Shown in pieces: positions 8,474-18,993 of a DNA stretch of 64,000 nucleotides. The notes under the pieces were generated by a model. That model worked only from the letters and a program-made list of their open reading frames with translations, was not told the origin of the DNA and searched no databases. A program made the translations under genes and the position numbers. Numbering within the stretch: the stretch's first letter is position 1; every line of letters starts with the position of its first letter. The DNA is from an uncultured Rhodocyclaceae bacterium (GTDB lineage Bacteria; Pseudomonadota; Gammaproteobacteria; Burkholderiales; Rhodocyclaceae). The stretch covers positions 1,899,001-1,963,000 of the forward strand of contig OU015322.1 of assembly GCA_907163225.1 (NCBI GenBank), written 5' to 3'.

Positions 8474-9886
8474 ATGAAAAAAGAAAAAGCCCTCGTCTGG
8501 TTCCGCCGCGACCTGCGCGACCACGACCACGCCGCCCTGAGCGCGGCACTTGCCGGGGCGCAGCAGGTTTATTGCGCCTTTGTTTTCGATACGGAAATTC
8601 TCGATGCCTTGCCCAGCCGGCGGGATCGCCGCGTCCATTTCATCCGCGAATCGCTGCTCGAACTGGATGCCGCGCTGCGTAAAAAAGGCGGCGGACTGAT
8701 TGTTCGCCACGGCAAGGCGGGCGAGGAAATCCCGGCGTTGGCGCGGGAGTTGGGCGTGTCAGCCGTTTTCTCCAACCGCGATTACGAGCCGGCGGCCAAG
8801 CAACGCGACGTCGCCGTGGCGAGAGCCTTGGAGGCCGATGGAATCGAATTCCACACGTTCAAGGATCAGGCGATTTTTGACGGCGATGAAGTGCTGACGC
8901 AGGCCGGCAAGCCGTTTTCCGTTTTCACGCCTTACAAAAATGCCTGGTTAAAGCGGTTGACCGTGGCAGACAGCGCTGTCTGGCCGTGCACCGGGCAACT
9001 GGCCAGCAGCGATTTGAGCAGCGTGCCGACGCTGACCGAGATCGGCTTCGAAACGACCGATCTGGCCGAGGTCGGCATCCAGCCCGGCATGGCTGGCGCC
9101 CGCGCCTTGTGGGATGAATTCCGCGACGGTCGCATCACGCGTTACGGCGCGCTACGCGATTTCCCGGCGGTAAAAGGCGTGTCCTACCTGTCGGTGCATC
9201 TGCGCTTCGGCACCATTTCGATCCGCGAACTGGTCCGCGCTGCGCTGGCGGCCGAGGCCAATGTCTGGCTCAGCGAGCTGATCTGGCGCGACTTTTATTT
9301 CATGATCCTCGACCGCTTTCCGCACGTCGTCGGCCACGCCTTCAAACCGGATTACGACGCCATCCGCTGGGCCGACTGGCCGGAAGGCTTTGCCGCCTGG
9401 TGCGAGGGCCGCACCGGTTACCCGCTGGTGGATGCCGCAATGCGCCAGCTGAATTTCAGCGGCTGGATGCACAACCGCCTGCGCATGGTCGTCGCCTCAT
9501 TTTTGACCAAGGATCTCGGCCTCGACTGGCGGCTGGGCGAGCGTTATTTCGCCGAGCAGCTCAACGACTTCGATCTCTCGGCCAACAACGGCGGCTGGCA
9601 GTGGGCGTCATCCAGCGGCTGCGATGCCCAGCCGTATTTCCGAATTTTCAACCCGATCACGCAGTCGGAAAAATTCGACCCGGACGGCAAGTTCATCCGT
9701 CGCTACGTGCCCGAGTTAGCCAAGGTGCCGAACAAATACATCCACGCGCCGTGGCTGATGGGGCGAATCGAGCAGGAGGCGATTGGCGTGGTGATCGGCC
9801 GGGATTATCCGGGGCCGATCGTCGATCACGCCAAGGCGCGCGAGGAAACGCTAGCGCGCTATGCGGTAGTGAAAAAGGCCGTTTGA
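8474..9886 (+). CDS. phrB: Deoxyribodipyrimidine photo-lyase (class I CPD photolyase)
   Basis: Light-driven repair of cyclobutane pyrimidine dimers using FAD; 470 residues. The N-terminal antenna domain begins KALVWFRRDLRDHDHAALSA; the FAD domain shows SYLSVHLRFGTISIREL near 237, ELIWRDFYFMIL near 267, GRTGYPLVDAAMRQL near 312, MHNRLRMVVASFL near 332 and the ring-binding NNGGWQWASSSGCDAQPYFR near 375, all characteristic of CPD photolyases. The Trp electron-transfer residues cannot be assigned without alignment. Divergent from yqgE; convergent with chpA over a hairpin. One in-gene core of the dispersed motif at 8955-8963. Confidence 0.96.
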   Translation: MKKEKALVWFRRDLRDHDHAALSAALAGAQQVYCAFVFDTEILDALPSRRDRRVHFIRESLLELDAALRKKGGGLIVRHGKAGEEIPALARELGVSAVFSNRDYEPAAKQRDVAVARALEADGIEFHTFKDQAIFDGDEVLTQAGKPFSVFTPYKNAWLKRLTVADSAVWPCTGQLASSDLSSVPTLTEIGFETTDLAEVGIQPGMAGARALWDEFRDGRITRYGALRDFPAVKGVSYLSVHLRFGTISIRELVRAALAAEANVWLSELIWRDFYFMILDRFPHVVGHAFKPDYDAIRWADWPEGFAAWCEGRTGYPLVDAAMRQLNFSGWMHNRLRMVVASFLTKDLGLDWRLGERYFAEQLNDFDLSANNGGWQWASSSGCDAQPYFRIFNPITQSEKFDPDGKFIRRYVPELAKVPNKYIHAPWLMGRIEQEAIGVVIGRDYPGPIVDHAKAREETLARYAVVKKAV

Positions 9887-9898
9887 AGTTACCGTAAA

Positions 9899-9930
9899 CG
9901 CAGGAAGCGCCGTCAAAGACGCTTCCTGCG
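9899..9930. terminator. Bidirectional hairpin between phrB and chpA
   Basis: Perfect 11-base inverted repeat CGCAGGAAGCG / CGCTTCCTGCG with a 10-base loop, sitting between the convergent stops of phrB and chpA. The right arm runs directly into a copy of the dispersed GGTTGACCG element (minus orientation). No long T tract, so termination strength is uncertain. Confidence 0.6.
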
Positions 9931-9957
9931 GTCAACCGGAATTAATGGGCTTTTTTG
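9926..9957 (-). repeat. Dispersed GGTTGACCG element, extended copy
   Basis: On the minus strand: an A/T-rich lead, then ATTCCGGTTGACCGCAGG. The core occupies 9929-9937 and the 3' side is shared with the stem of the phrB/chpA hairpin. The element overlaps the last codons and stop of chpA. Confidence 0.6.
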
Positions 9958-12900
9958 CAATATTTCGCGACGAGGCCGAGCAGCTCGACTTCGTCGTAAG
10001 GTTTGCCGAGGTAATGATTGGCGCCGATTTCCAGCGCGTAATTGCGATGCTTGTCCGCCGTCCGCGAAGTAATCATCACGATCGGCAGCGAGCGCAGGCG
10101 GGTATCGGCGCGGATGTTGCGCACCAGATCAAAGCCGTCCATGCGCGGCATTTCGATGTCGGAGAGAATCACATCCGGAATGACATCGACCAGTTGCTCC
10201 AGCGCATCGACGCCATCCTTGGCCAAGATAACCTGATAGCCCTCGCGCATCAGCAGCCGGCTGGTGATCTTGCGCACGGTCAGCGAATCGTCGACCACCA
10301 TGACGGTCGGCAGACTGGTTGCCTCCGTCAGCACGGGCGGCAACATCGTCGGCACGGCCGTATGCACCGTGGAAACGCTCATCCGGACGGCCAGTGCGAC
10401 TGGGTTCAGAATGAGCACAACCTTGCCGTCACCGAGCACGGTCGCCCCGGCGATACCGACCACGCGGGCCAGCTGGGCGCCGATATTCTTGACGACAACT
10501 TCCTGGTTGCCCTTGAGCTCGTCCACCAGCACGGCCACGCGCTGCGAACCGGAACGCAGCAGCAGCACCCAGTATTGCCTGTGCGCTTCCGGCACAGCCA
10601 TCGCATCACCGAGCAGATGCGGCAGAAAATGGAAGGGATAGCGGTTGTCCTGCCAGACCACCTCGCCTTGCTCACGAATAGCCGCCAGGCCTTTCTCCTT
10701 CATATCCTTGACCTGTTCGATCATGGTCGACGGCACGGCATAGAGCTGGCTGCCGACGCGAACAAGCAGCGTCTGCGTGACGGCCAGCGTCAGCGGCAGG
10801 TAGAGACGGAAGGTCGTTCCCTTGCCTTGCTGCGAGAGCACCTCGATGCGGCCGCCAAGCCCGGCGACGGCAGTTTTCACCACATCCATGCCGACACCGC
10901 GGCCGGCCAGCTGGGTCAGTTCGACGGCCGTTGAGAAACCGGGCTGGAAAATGAAATCGAACAATGTTGCATCGTCGGCCGCCTGCCCTGGCTGGAGGAG
11001 TCCCATGGCTTCAGCGCGCGCGCGAATGCGGGCAACATCCAGCCCCTTGCCATCGTCGGACATGGACAGGATGATTTCATTGCCTTCCTGCGCCAACTTG
11101 ACGGCTATTTCACCGGCTTCGAGCTTGCCCGCCGCAAGCCGTTCGTCACGACTTTCGATGCCGTGCGCCACTGCGTTGCGCAGCATGTGCTCGATCGGCG
11201 CCAGCATCTTGTCGAGCACCGAGCGGTCGATGTCGACCTGGCCGCCAATAATTTCCAGATTGGCCCGCTTGCCGGTTTCCTTGGCAGTCTGCCGAACGAT
11301 GCGGTAGAGGCGCTCGGTCTGGCTGGCGAACGGCAGCATGCGCACGCTCATCAGCTCCTGCTGCAGGCTGCGGTTCAGGCGCGACTGGGCAAGAATCGCC
11401 GCATTGGCGTCATCAAGGTTCTTCAGCAGGCTTTGTTGCACGGTGGCCACGTCGTTCACCGACTCGGCCATGAAACGGGTCAGCTCCTGGAACCGCGTGA
11501 AGCGGTCAAGCTCGAGCGGGTCGAAATCGGCCACGCTGTCCGGTGCCTGGGCGACGCGGGCTTGAATCTGCGATTCGGCCTGGATTTCGATTTCACGCAA
11601 CTGACGGCGCAAGCGAATGACGTTTTCCGTCAGTTCGAGCAGCGAGCCTTTCAGGCTGCGCATTTCGCCTTCAATCCGGGCACGGGCGATGGACAACTCG
11701 CCCGCTTCGCTGACCAGACGGTCAACGAGGTCGGCACGAACGCGCAGGGTGGGGCGCTGACCGCCAAGCTCGGACTCGGCATCGATTTCCGGCGGCTTTT
11801 GGGCAGTGAGCGGCGCCGGCTCGGCAGCCTCTGCATCGGTCGCCGTGTCAGGCGCCGAGTCAGTCACCGGCCCGGCACGCAAACGCTCGACAGACTGGGC
11901 GAGCAGGTCACAACCTGCTTCAATTTCATCGATAAATGCGGGCGATACCTGGCCGGCATGCAGGGCTTCCTCAACCCGCGCTTCCAGCAGGTGAGTCGCT
12001 TCGCCCAGGTTCATCGCACCAGCCATGCGAGCGCTGCCCTTGAAGGTATGCAGCACGCGGGCGATGGCTTGCGGCGCCGCGGCGCCAGCCAGATCACCAC
12101 GCCAGACGCCGACTTGAGTCGTCAGATCGCGGGTCAGGTCAACCGCTTCTTCAAGGAAGATGGGCAACAGCTGTTCGTCGAGCTCATCATTCAGCTGCGG
12201 CAAAACCGGCGCAGGCGCCGCCGGGGCTGGCTCGGCAGCTGGCTCTGGCAGCGGTAACGCGGCACCGTGCAAGGCTATGATTTCAGCAGTGGGCTGCGGC
12301 GAAGGCTCCTCGGCCACCGGCGCCGGATGGAAAATATCTTCCAGCGCCACGATCAGTTGAACCTGCTCGACGGGAGCCCGTTGCAGCGCCAGGCCGGCGA
12401 ACATTTCTTCAAGAGTGATGATGCTCTGGCGAACTGTTTCGAGGCCTTCGATGCTTTCCGGATGGGCCGAACCGTCGCGCCGCAGCAGGGCATGCTCAAG
12501 TGCTATGGCCAGGTGGTTGAGCGGCATCAAGCCGACGGTCGCCGCGATACCGCCGAGGGTGTGGGCGGCACGCGTCATTTCGAAGGTGGTCGGTAACGAG
12601 GAGTTGGCGTCCAGCACAGCGTAGCTGCTGACGAGCGTTTGCAGGTGATCGCGAGCCTCTTCACGGAAGATGTCGTAGAGCGTTGGCGAGGCATTGACGA
12701 GTGGCGACGGAACAATTGAAATTTCGCCGATTTCCGGCGTTGACCGCGGGATCGGCGTTGGCTCGTGAGACTGCAGAAGCGCCTCTTCCGGAACCAACGG
12801 CGCTTCGATCGAGATTTCTTCCGGCGGAAGCTCGACCGCTGGCGCTTCGGTTTCAGCCAGGGCGCTGACAACCGGCTCAAGCTCAACCCGCTGCGCAGGC

Positions 12901-15314
12901 GTTTCAGCAGGCGCCACAACTGGCTCGACACCACGCAGATGCCGGGCTAGCGCAACCAGTTCGCTCGCCTCGGGAGCGGCAGCTTCACCCGATTCAAGAT
13001 GACGAACCCAGATCGAGAAAAGCCCGTGCGCGTCTCCCGTCATGCGCAGGAGTTCCGGCGTGACCGTCGTGTCCTGACGCAGCCAGAGGTTCAGGGTCTG
13101 CTCCAGCTCCCAGGCCACTTCGCCGAGATCCGTGAGGCCGACCATCCGGCCGCTACCCTTTAGCGTGTGCATGGCGCGACGAACCGTGGTCAGTGCGTCA
13201 ACATTGTTTGGCGCCACGGCGAGCAAGGCCTGCTGGTCACCAATCGTTGCCAGCACTTCGTTGGCTTCTTCGAGGAAGATGGCCAGCAGTTCGGCATCGA
13301 TAGCCTCGTGCGTAGACTCTGCCAGTTGCAGGGTTTCGGCCGAGGGTGTCTCCGGCGCCTGCTGCCTGAGTCCGGCCAATGCCTCGTCGACACCGCCGCC
13401 GGCCTGCAAGGCTGCCAGTGCCGCTTTGGCTGTATCACCCAGTTCGCGATTGGCGACCAGGTCTGCGTCTTTCTGAATGGATTGCAGGTTCTGCTTGAGT
13501 TCGTCCTGCAAGCGCACATCTTGCGGCGCTTGCCGCAGGGCGTCCGCCAGCACCTGCGTTTCGCGCGCCTGCTGGACGAGTTGTGCCTCGACCGTTGGCG
13601 CAGCGGCGGTTACCACTTCCTTCGCTACGGGTTTCTCGCCTTTCATCCGACGGACGAAAGCGTCGAAATCAGTTTCACCGCTTTGCAAAGCGTCGACGAA
13701 GAAGCCAAGCAAGGACAGCTGGTTGGCAACCGTCTCGAAATCATCACTGGCCGGCACGTAGTCCGGCTGGGCAAATTGCTGGATGCGGGTGCCGCACGCC
13801 TTGAGACTATTGACCGCACCGAAATGCCCCAGCATGGCCAGAGCACCACCCACTTGCTTCATTGGGCTATCGAGCTGGAGCAGATCCTGCACCTTCGTCG
13901 GGTCACGGAAGAACCCGTCGAGTGATTGCTCGATCTGGGCCAGATTGTTCTGGATTTCTCGCCCTACCTGCCCGATGAGCAGCTTCTCCTGCGCTTTCCG
14001 CGTCATTTCGTCGAGCAGCGGAATCGCCTCATCCGTCGCCGGACGACCGGCGATGCAGCCGTAGAGACGAGCGACCATAAGATCGACCTGCTGGGCAAAG
14101 TCGGTGCCCAAGCGGCGGAAATTTTCTTGCGCGTTTTGCAGCAGGAGAATGGTCGTTGCCACCTCCATTGCCACCGTCTCGTTGTAGCGCGACGGCTCTT
14201 CAACCAGCCAGTTGGCAATGGCGCCAAGGCCCTGGGCAAGGCGCTTCAGATCGGTCTGACTGATTTCCTCGGTCAAATGGACGCAAGTTCGCGTGTTGTC
14301 GGCAAAGCTGGCCAGGGATGCGGCATTGCCGGTACAGAACTTGTTCCAAAGCTCTTCGACGGCGTTCAGTGTTTCGCGCAACTTACGCAAGGTCGCCTGA
14401 TGCGGCAGCGCTGCAGCTGGCGCCGTGGTGCTCGGCAAGAGCTCGGCAAGACCAAACGTGGCCTGAACGTCATCGACCAGCGGGCGCAGTCCGGCCGGGG
14501 CCAGGGAGATGAAGTACAGCGCTTCGCGCAAAACCCGCTCGGCAACATTGCTCGAACCTTCGAGCAGGCGACGAATCTGCGCATCGATCCGGGAGCAAAG
14601 CTGGCGGGCCAAGGGATCAGCCGCAAGTTTCGGGTCGGCCAACGACTCCAGCAGAGCCAGCGAAATCCACCAGAACGAGCGCGCGACCGGCGTTGGCTGA
14701 ACCGCCTCGATGCCGGCGATGGCCTCGCACATGATCTGACGGCCGACCTCAGCTTCCGCAGGTTTTCTCAGCCAACTGAGCAAACCTTTCTGAAAATGCA
14801 TGCGCTCGGACTTGAGCGCGTGCAGCAATTGCCCGGAGTCGAGCATCGGTGCATCGGCTGCTCGCTTGGGTGGACGCAGCGAAAGGTCGGGATAAAACAG
14901 CTCGGAAGGGTGCGGATCAGGCAGGCCTCGCGCCGCCGCCAGCGACTGAAGGGCTGGCAGCAAACGGAGTGGCTGATTCGGCTCACCCGTCATCAGGTCG
15001 TCGAGATACTGGCGCAGGGCATTGAGGGCTTGGCGCAAGACGGCAACCGATGCATCTCCGTCTGACAGACGATTTTCTTCCATGCCGGCGAGCAAGGCCT
15101 CGGTCGACTCGGTTATCAGGGCGACGCCGTCGAGCCCAACGATAGCCAATGCACCATGCACCTGATGCACGTGGGTGCGGCTAAACTTGAGCTGTGTCGG
15201 ATCAGCACTCGCTTCAAACAGGCCGAGCGCCTCGTCCGCCCGCTGCAAGGCCAGATCTATTTCGCCCTTGACCCACGTCAGCGGGCCCAAATCAAATTCT
15301 GTTGCCGCGTTCAT
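9942..15314 (-). CDS. chpA: ChpA/PilL, hybrid CheA-type histidine kinase of the Pil-Chp system
   Basis: Central kinase controlling twitching motility and surface sensing; 1790 residues. Four HPt-like modules are visible: near residue 50 (HVHQVHGALAIVG), 714 (HTLKGSGRMVG), 915 (HTLGGIAATVG) and 1087 (HTFKGSARMAG). The first and third deviate from the usual HxxKGS pattern, and only the second and fourth keep the lysine. Then follow a dimerisation region, an HATPase_c domain near 1375 (EHMLRNAVAHGIESRDERL, DDGKGLDV, GRGVGMDVVKTAV), a CheW-like domain near 1530-1650, and a C-terminal receiver near 1665-1790 with VVDDSLTVRK and phosphoacceptor DIEMPRMDG. The long low-complexity linkers are Ala/Pro/Glu-rich. 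Last gene of the pilG-H-I-J-chpA operon. Confidence 0.95.
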   Translation of the reverse strand: MNAATEFDLGPLTWVKGEIDLALQRADEALGLFEASADPTQLKFSRTHVHQVHGALAIVGLDGVALITESTEALLAGMEENRLSDGDASVAVLRQALNALRQYLDDLMTGEPNQPLRLLPALQSLAAARGLPDPHPSELFYPDLSLRPPKRAADAPMLDSGQLLHALKSERMHFQKGLLSWLRKPAEAEVGRQIMCEAIAGIEAVQPTPVARSFWWISLALLESLADPKLAADPLARQLCSRIDAQIRRLLEGSSNVAERVLREALYFISLAPAGLRPLVDDVQATFGLAELLPSTTAPAAALPHQATLRKLRETLNAVEELWNKFCTGNAASLASFADNTRTCVHLTEEISQTDLKRLAQGLGAIANWLVEEPSRYNETVAMEVATTILLLQNAQENFRRLGTDFAQQVDLMVARLYGCIAGRPATDEAIPLLDEMTRKAQEKLLIGQVGREIQNNLAQIEQSLDGFFRDPTKVQDLLQLDSPMKQVGGALAMLGHFGAVNSLKACGTRIQQFAQPDYVPASDDFETVANQLSLLGFFVDALQSGETDFDAFVRRMKGEKPVAKEVVTAAAPTVEAQLVQQARETQVLADALRQAPQDVRLQDELKQNLQSIQKDADLVANRELGDTAKAALAALQAGGGVDEALAGLRQQAPETPSAETLQLAESTHEAIDAELLAIFLEEANEVLATIGDQQALLAVAPNNVDALTTVRRAMHTLKGSGRMVGLTDLGEVAWELEQTLNLWLRQDTTVTPELLRMTGDAHGLFSIWVRHLESGEAAAPEASELVALARHLRGVEPVVAPAETPAQRVELEPVVSALAETEAPAVELPPEEISIEAPLVPEEALLQSHEPTPIPRSTPEIGEISIVPSPLVNASPTLYDIFREEARDHLQTLVSSYAVLDANSSLPTTFEMTRAAHTLGGIAATVGLMPLNHLAIALEHALLRRDGSAHPESIEGLETVRQSIITLEEMFAGLALQRAPVEQVQLIVALEDIFHPAPVAEEPSPQPTAEIIALHGAALPLPEPAAEPAPAAPAPVLPQLNDELDEQLLPIFLEEAVDLTRDLTTQVGVWRGDLAGAAAPQAIARVLHTFKGSARMAGAMNLGEATHLLEARVEEALHAGQVSPAFIDEIEAGCDLLAQSVERLRAGPVTDSAPDTATDAEAAEPAPLTAQKPPEIDAESELGGQRPTLRVRADLVDRLVSEAGELSIARARIEGEMRSLKGSLLELTENVIRLRRQLREIEIQAESQIQARVAQAPDSVADFDPLELDRFTRFQELTRFMAESVNDVATVQQSLLKNLDDANAAILAQSRLNRSLQQELMSVRMLPFASQTERLYRIVRQTAKETGKRANLEIIGGQVDIDRSVLDKMLAPIEHMLRNAVAHGIESRDERLAAGKLEAGEIAVKLAQEGNEIILSMSDDGKGLDVARIRARAEAMGLLQPGQAADDATLFDFIFQPGFSTAVELTQLAGRGVGMDVVKTAVAGLGGRIEVLSQQGKGTTFRLYLPLTLAVTQTLLVRVGSQLYAVPSTMIEQVKDMKEKGLAAIREQGEVVWQDNRYPFHFLPHLLGDAMAVPEAHRQYWVLLLRSGSQRVAVLVDELKGNQEVVVKNIGAQLARVVGIAGATVLGDGKVVLILNPVALAVRMSVSTVHTAVPTMLPPVLTEATSLPTVMVVDDSLTVRKITSRLLMREGYQVILAKDGVDALEQLVDVIPDVILSDIEMPRMDGFDLVRNIRADTRLRSLPIVMITSRTADKHRNYALEIGANHYLGKPYDEVELLGLVAKYCKKAH

Positions 15315-15332
15315 GATCTCTCGCGATGTCCG

Positions 15333-17453
15333 TCAGTCCACCTTGAAGCCGGCGACCGAGCCTTTCAATTCGGAAGCCAGGGCCGTCAGCTCATCCACTG
15401 CCTGCGCCGTGCGCTGCGTACCGGCGGTCGTCTGCTCGGTAACCTGCAGGATGTCCTGCATCAGGCGCGCCACTTGAGTCGCCGAATTGGCCTGGTTCTG
15501 GGTTGATGTGGAAATACTCTGAATGAGGTCGGCCAGATTGCGCGACACATCGCCAATTTCGGACAGCGCCTGACCCGCCGCGTCGGACAGCTTGGCACCC
15601 TCAACCACGCCGCGCGTCGACTGCTCCATGGCGGAGACGGCATCCTGCGTGTCGGTCTGAATGGTCTTCACAATGGCGGCAATCTGCTTGGTCGCCTCGC
15701 CGGAGCGCTCGGCCAGTCGCTGCACTTCTTCCGCAACCACCGTGAAGCCGCGCCCGGCATCACCGGCGGAAGCAGCCTGAATGGCGGCGTTCAGGGCCAG
15801 CACGTTGGTCTGCTCGGTAATGTCGGAGATCAGCTCAACGATTTCACCGATCTCCTGCGAGCTTTCACCGAGGCGCTTGATGCGCTTCGAGGTTTCCTGA
15901 ATCTGGTTGCGAATTTCGTTCATGCCCTTGATCGAATCCTGCACGGCCTGGGTACCCTTTTCGGCAGCCATCAGGGATTGCCGAGCCACCTTTGCCGATT
16001 GCGTTGCATTGCCGGAAACCTCCGACATCGAGCGCGCCATGGTCAGCGCAGACTGGCCAGCCTCCTGAATTTCCGTCGATTGACGCTCGGCTGCATCGAG
16101 CAACTCGGCCGAAGTCAAGCGGGCAATTTCGGTCGCTGCTGTCACCCGGTTTGCCGCGTCGTTGATACGGCCGACCAGCACGCGTAGCTCCTCAATCGTG
16201 TAGTTGATTGAGTCGGCGATGGCGCCGGTGATGTTTTCGCTCACCGTTGCCGTGACCGTCAGGTCACCGTCGGCCAGGTCGCCCAGTTCGTTCATCAGGC
16301 GCAGAATGGCTTCCTGATTTTCACGATTGGTCTGCTCCGAAACATGGCGCTGAAGTTCGGCATCCTCGGCACGGCGGCCGGTATCGTCGAGATAAATCTT
16401 GGCGAGCAGGGCCAGCGTTGCCAAAGCCAGTAGGCTCAGAACAATGAGCGCCGCAATATAAAGGCCACGTTCAGCCAAACCCTGCTGGTACCCCATCACG
16501 AGCTCATCGGTCGCCTTCAGCAGATCCTCACTCTCGCGAAAAATGCGCGAACCGGCCTGCTTGGACAGCACCAAGGGCTGCATATTGCCCAGAATGCTGG
16601 CCACCGCCCCTTGATACTCCTTGAAGGCTATTTCCAGCTCACCCAGCTTGGCGCGGCTCTCGGCATCGCCGCCGCCTTTACCCAGGCTGGACAGAATGTC
16701 GCGGAAGGCATTGGTATCCTTGCCGAGGAGAAAAGCCACTTCAGGATTGATCTCGTCACCAACCAGCAGGGATGATGCATTTTTCGCGATGCGCTGCGTC
16801 AACATGAGCAGTTGGCTGGACGAGGCGATTTCGCGGGATGCTGCCCCCGCCTGCAATTTCAGCGCGGCTACCTGCTCCGAAAGCTCAAGCATCGCCGCAT
16901 TTTTTTTGTCGATGGTCGCAACGCTCTTGCCCAGTCCGATCAGGTTTTTCTCTTGCCCGATCACGGTGTCGGCGTCCTTGTCGGTCGTTGCCCAGCGCTG
17001 ACTGAGAAGCTCCAGTTGCGGACGAACGCGTTCAGGAGAAGCCGGGATTCCGACCCCGCCGAACTCACCTCCATTCGACAGCTGCTCGAATAGTTTGGCA
17101 AAAGTATTCCGCGACTCCTTCAGCTGGGCAAAGGCAACCGGATTGCCCTGCAGGGCGAGCGTTGAAGCCTTGGCCAGGCGCTGCGAGAGCATGCGCATTT
17201 CGCCAGCTGCTGCGATGTAGGCCGTGTTATGCGCGGACTCCCTGTTGCCGTAAATAACCACACCCGCGATCAACAACATCAGGAAGATGAAAATCCCGCC
17301 CAGTGTCTTCATCTGCTGAAGCACGGACTGCTCGGCCAGGAAGCCGGGCATGGGCAAGCGACTGGCGGTTGAGTCGGCCGAAACAGTCATCGGGAAGGAT
17401 GATCCTGACTTCCCGGAATCACTTGTTTTCGGAAGCTTGAAGCTGAAAGCCAT
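15333..17453 (-). CDS. pilJ: PilJ, methyl-accepting chemoreceptor of the Pil-Chp system
   Basis: Inner-membrane chemoreceptor that signals through PilI to ChpA, in other bacteria responding to pilus and surface contact. 706 residues. The ATG at 17453 is preceded by GGAG and gives [17 protein letters not shown]; longer in-frame starts run into pilI. A first membrane segment lies near residue 48 ([17 protein letters not shown]), then two PilJ-type helical ligand modules containing the repeated QRIAKNA / QRLAKAS pattern, a second membrane segment near 340 ([21 protein letters not shown]), a HAMP-like region, and the receptor signalling hairpin near 600 ([20 protein letters not shown]). 18 bases separate it from chpA. 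Confidence 0.95.
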   Translation of the reverse strand: MAFSFKLPKTSDSGKSGSSFPMTVSADSTASRLPMPGFLAEQSVLQQMKTLGGIFIFLMLLIAGVVIYGNRESAHNTAYIAAAGEMRMLSQRLAKASTLALQGNPVAFAQLKESRNTFAKLFEQLSNGGEFGGVGIPASPERVRPQLELLSQRWATTDKDADTVIGQEKNLIGLGKSVATIDKKNAAMLELSEQVAALKLQAGAASREIASSSQLLMLTQRIAKNASSLLVGDEINPEVAFLLGKDTNAFRDILSSLGKGGGDAESRAKLGELEIAFKEYQGAVASILGNMQPLVLSKQAGSRIFRESEDLLKATDELVMGYQQGLAERGLYIAALIVLSLLALATLALLAKIYLDDTGRRAEDAELQRHVSEQTNRENQEAILRLMNELGDLADGDLTVTATVSENITGAIADSINYTIEELRVLVGRINDAANRVTAATEIARLTSAELLDAAERQSTEIQEAGQSALTMARSMSEVSGNATQSAKVARQSLMAAEKGTQAVQDSIKGMNEIRNQIQETSKRIKRLGESSQEIGEIVELISDITEQTNVLALNAAIQAASAGDAGRGFTVVAEEVQRLAERSGEATKQIAAIVKTIQTDTQDAVSAMEQSTRGVVEGAKLSDAAGQALSEIGDVSRNLADLIQSISTSTQNQANSATQVARLMQDILQVTEQTTAGTQRTAQAVDELTALASELKGSVAGFKVD

Positions 17454-17491
17454 GGAAATTCTCCGCGTGGGGCAGGGGCGAAAGCCCGCTG

Positions 17492-18004
17492 TCAAACCCC
17501 AATGTTCATGAAATCCTGATCGGCGAGCAGTTCGCGCACCGAAAGTTTGTGCCAGATTCTTCCCTGCGTATCGGCAAAACGCTGCCCCCCCCAGGCGGGC
17601 ATGCCTGGGTCGGGTGACTCGGCAGTGAAATCCTCCGGTTTTTTCAAGCCAAGCATGCGTGACACCAGTAGCGCCGCATTGACGCCATGCTTCGCGCCGA
17701 TCAGCAGCAGTCGGGCATTGGCGTTCTGAATAATTGGCGGGCCGCCGCGAAACTGCGAGAAATCGCTGACAGCATGCAGATTGCCGCGAATGTTTGCCAG
17801 CCCGACAAACCACGGCTGGGTCAGCGGCACTGGCGCCAGCAACGAAGCCTGGACGATCTCACCGCCATCGGAAAGATCAACCAACCACAATCCGCCGCCA
17901 GCCTCAACGCCTAGCCATGAAGACGCCCCCTGGCCACGCGCAGCGTTACTGAGGCGAATTGCCAGATATTCCTGAAAATCGCGAAGGCTGGTTTTCCGGG
18001 CCAT
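17492..18004 (-). CDS. pilI: PilI, CheW-like coupling protein
   Basis: CheW-domain adaptor of 170 residues linking PilJ to ChpA. The N-terminal helix [19 protein letters not shown] is followed by a CheW beta fold with [21 protein letters not shown], the conserved [20 protein letters not shown] near 85, and a C-terminal segment DFMNIGV. Placed between pilH (5 bases upstream) and pilJ, as in the Pseudomonas operon. Confidence 0.92.
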   Translation of the reverse strand: MARKTSLRDFQEYLAIRLSNAARGQGASSWLGVEAGGGLWLVDLSDGGEIVQASLLAPVPLTQPWFVGLANIRGNLHAVSDFSQFRGGPPIIQNANARLLLIGAKHGVNAALLVSRMLGLKKPEDFTAESPDPGMPAWGGQRFADTQGRIWHKLSVRELLADQDFMNIGV

Positions 18005-18009
18005 CTGGG

Positions 18010-18375
18010 TTATGGGAGTGCAGCAACTCGTTGAAGCAGTTCTTCCGGATTGAGCGGCTTGACGAGGTAATCAACTGCACCTTGGCGCAAACCCCAGATC
18101 TTGTCCGTTTCCTGTCCCTTGGAGGTACATACGATGATCGGAATACCCTTGGTTTCCTCATCACGGGTCAGCGTGCGCGTCGCCTGATAGCCGTTCAGGC
18201 CGGGCATCACGACATCCATCAGGATCAGATCCGGTTTGCCGGCTTTGGCCTTGGCGATACCTTCTTCACCATTTTCTGCCGTCGTGACCTGATAGCCAGC
18301 CTTGGTCAGCACATCGACGGTAAAAAACCGTTCGGTAGGCGAATCATCAACGACAAGGATGTTTTTTACGGGCAT
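18010..18375 (-). CDS. pilH: PilH, single-domain response regulator
   Basis: CheY-like receiver of 121 residues with no output domain. Acidic pocket VVDDS at residue 8, phosphoacceptor in ILMDVVMPGLNGYQATR near 52, switch Thr/Ser in IVCTSKGQ near 82, and lysine in DYLVKPLNPEEL near 105. In Pseudomonas PilH antagonises PilG and favours retraction through PilU. Second gene of the operon, 14 bases after pilG. Confidence 0.93.
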   Translation of the reverse strand: MPVKNILVVDDSPTERFFTVDVLTKAGYQVTTAENGEEGIAKAKAGKPDLILMDVVMPGLNGYQATRTLTRDEETKGIPIIVCTSKGQETDKIWGLRQGAVDYLVKPLNPEELLQRVAALP

Positions 18376-18389
18376 GTGTTCTCCCTGAA

Positions 18390-18800
18390 CTACGAATCGG
18401 ACGCTGTCTCGGCCGGCGATGCAAAACTGGCAACCGTCTGGAGCAGGCTATCTTTGGTAAATGGCTTGGTCAGGTATTGGTCGGAACCGACCATACGGCC
18501 ACGTGCGCGGTCGAAAAGCCCGTCCTTGGAGGACAGCATGATCACCGGCGTGGCTTTGAATTTGGGGTTTTTCTTGATCAGAGAACAGGTTTGATAGCCA
18601 TCGAGGCGCGGCATCATGATGTCGCAAAAAATAACACTGGGCTGATGATCGGCAATCTTGGCCAATGCATCGAAGCCGTCCTCGGCGAGAACAACCTGAC
18701 ACCCGGCCTGGACGAGAAAAATCTCGGCACTGCGCCGTATCGTATTGCTGTCGTCAATAACCATGACTCTGACGCCGCGCAGTCTGGATAAATCAGCCAC
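18390..18800 (-). CDS. pilG: PilG, single-domain response regulator
   Basis: CheY-like receiver of 136 residues, first gene of the Pil-Chp operon. Acidic residues in VMVIDDSNTIRRSAEIFL near 15, phosphoacceptor in FCDIMMPRLDGYQT near 58, switch residue in VIMLSSKDGLFDRARGRMVG near 87, and YLTKPFTKDSL near 112. These match PilG, which in Pseudomonas activates extension and adenylate cyclase. Divergent from thiD, with 193 bases between starts that must hold both promoters. Confidence 0.93.
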   Translation of the reverse strand: MADLSRLRGVRVMVIDDSNTIRRSAEIFLVQAGCQVVLAEDGFDALAKIADHQPSVIFCDIMMPRLDGYQTCSLIKKNPKFKATPVIMLSSKDGLFDRARGRMVGSDQYLTKPFTKDSLLQTVASFASPAETASDS

Positions 18801-18993
18801 TATCCTGGTCCCCTGAGGCCTCTTGTGAGGCGCTATCGATATCGCTGCATCTTACTACGGAAGTAACGCCCTGCCGCAAGGCCTGGCAGCGTCTTTACAC
18901 CGACAGAAGATGGCCTCGGCAAGCGCAAGATTCAGATAAAATCGCGGCCATCTTACCCAATTCCCTTCGCGCCCGCCAAGGGTGTGAACGCCA

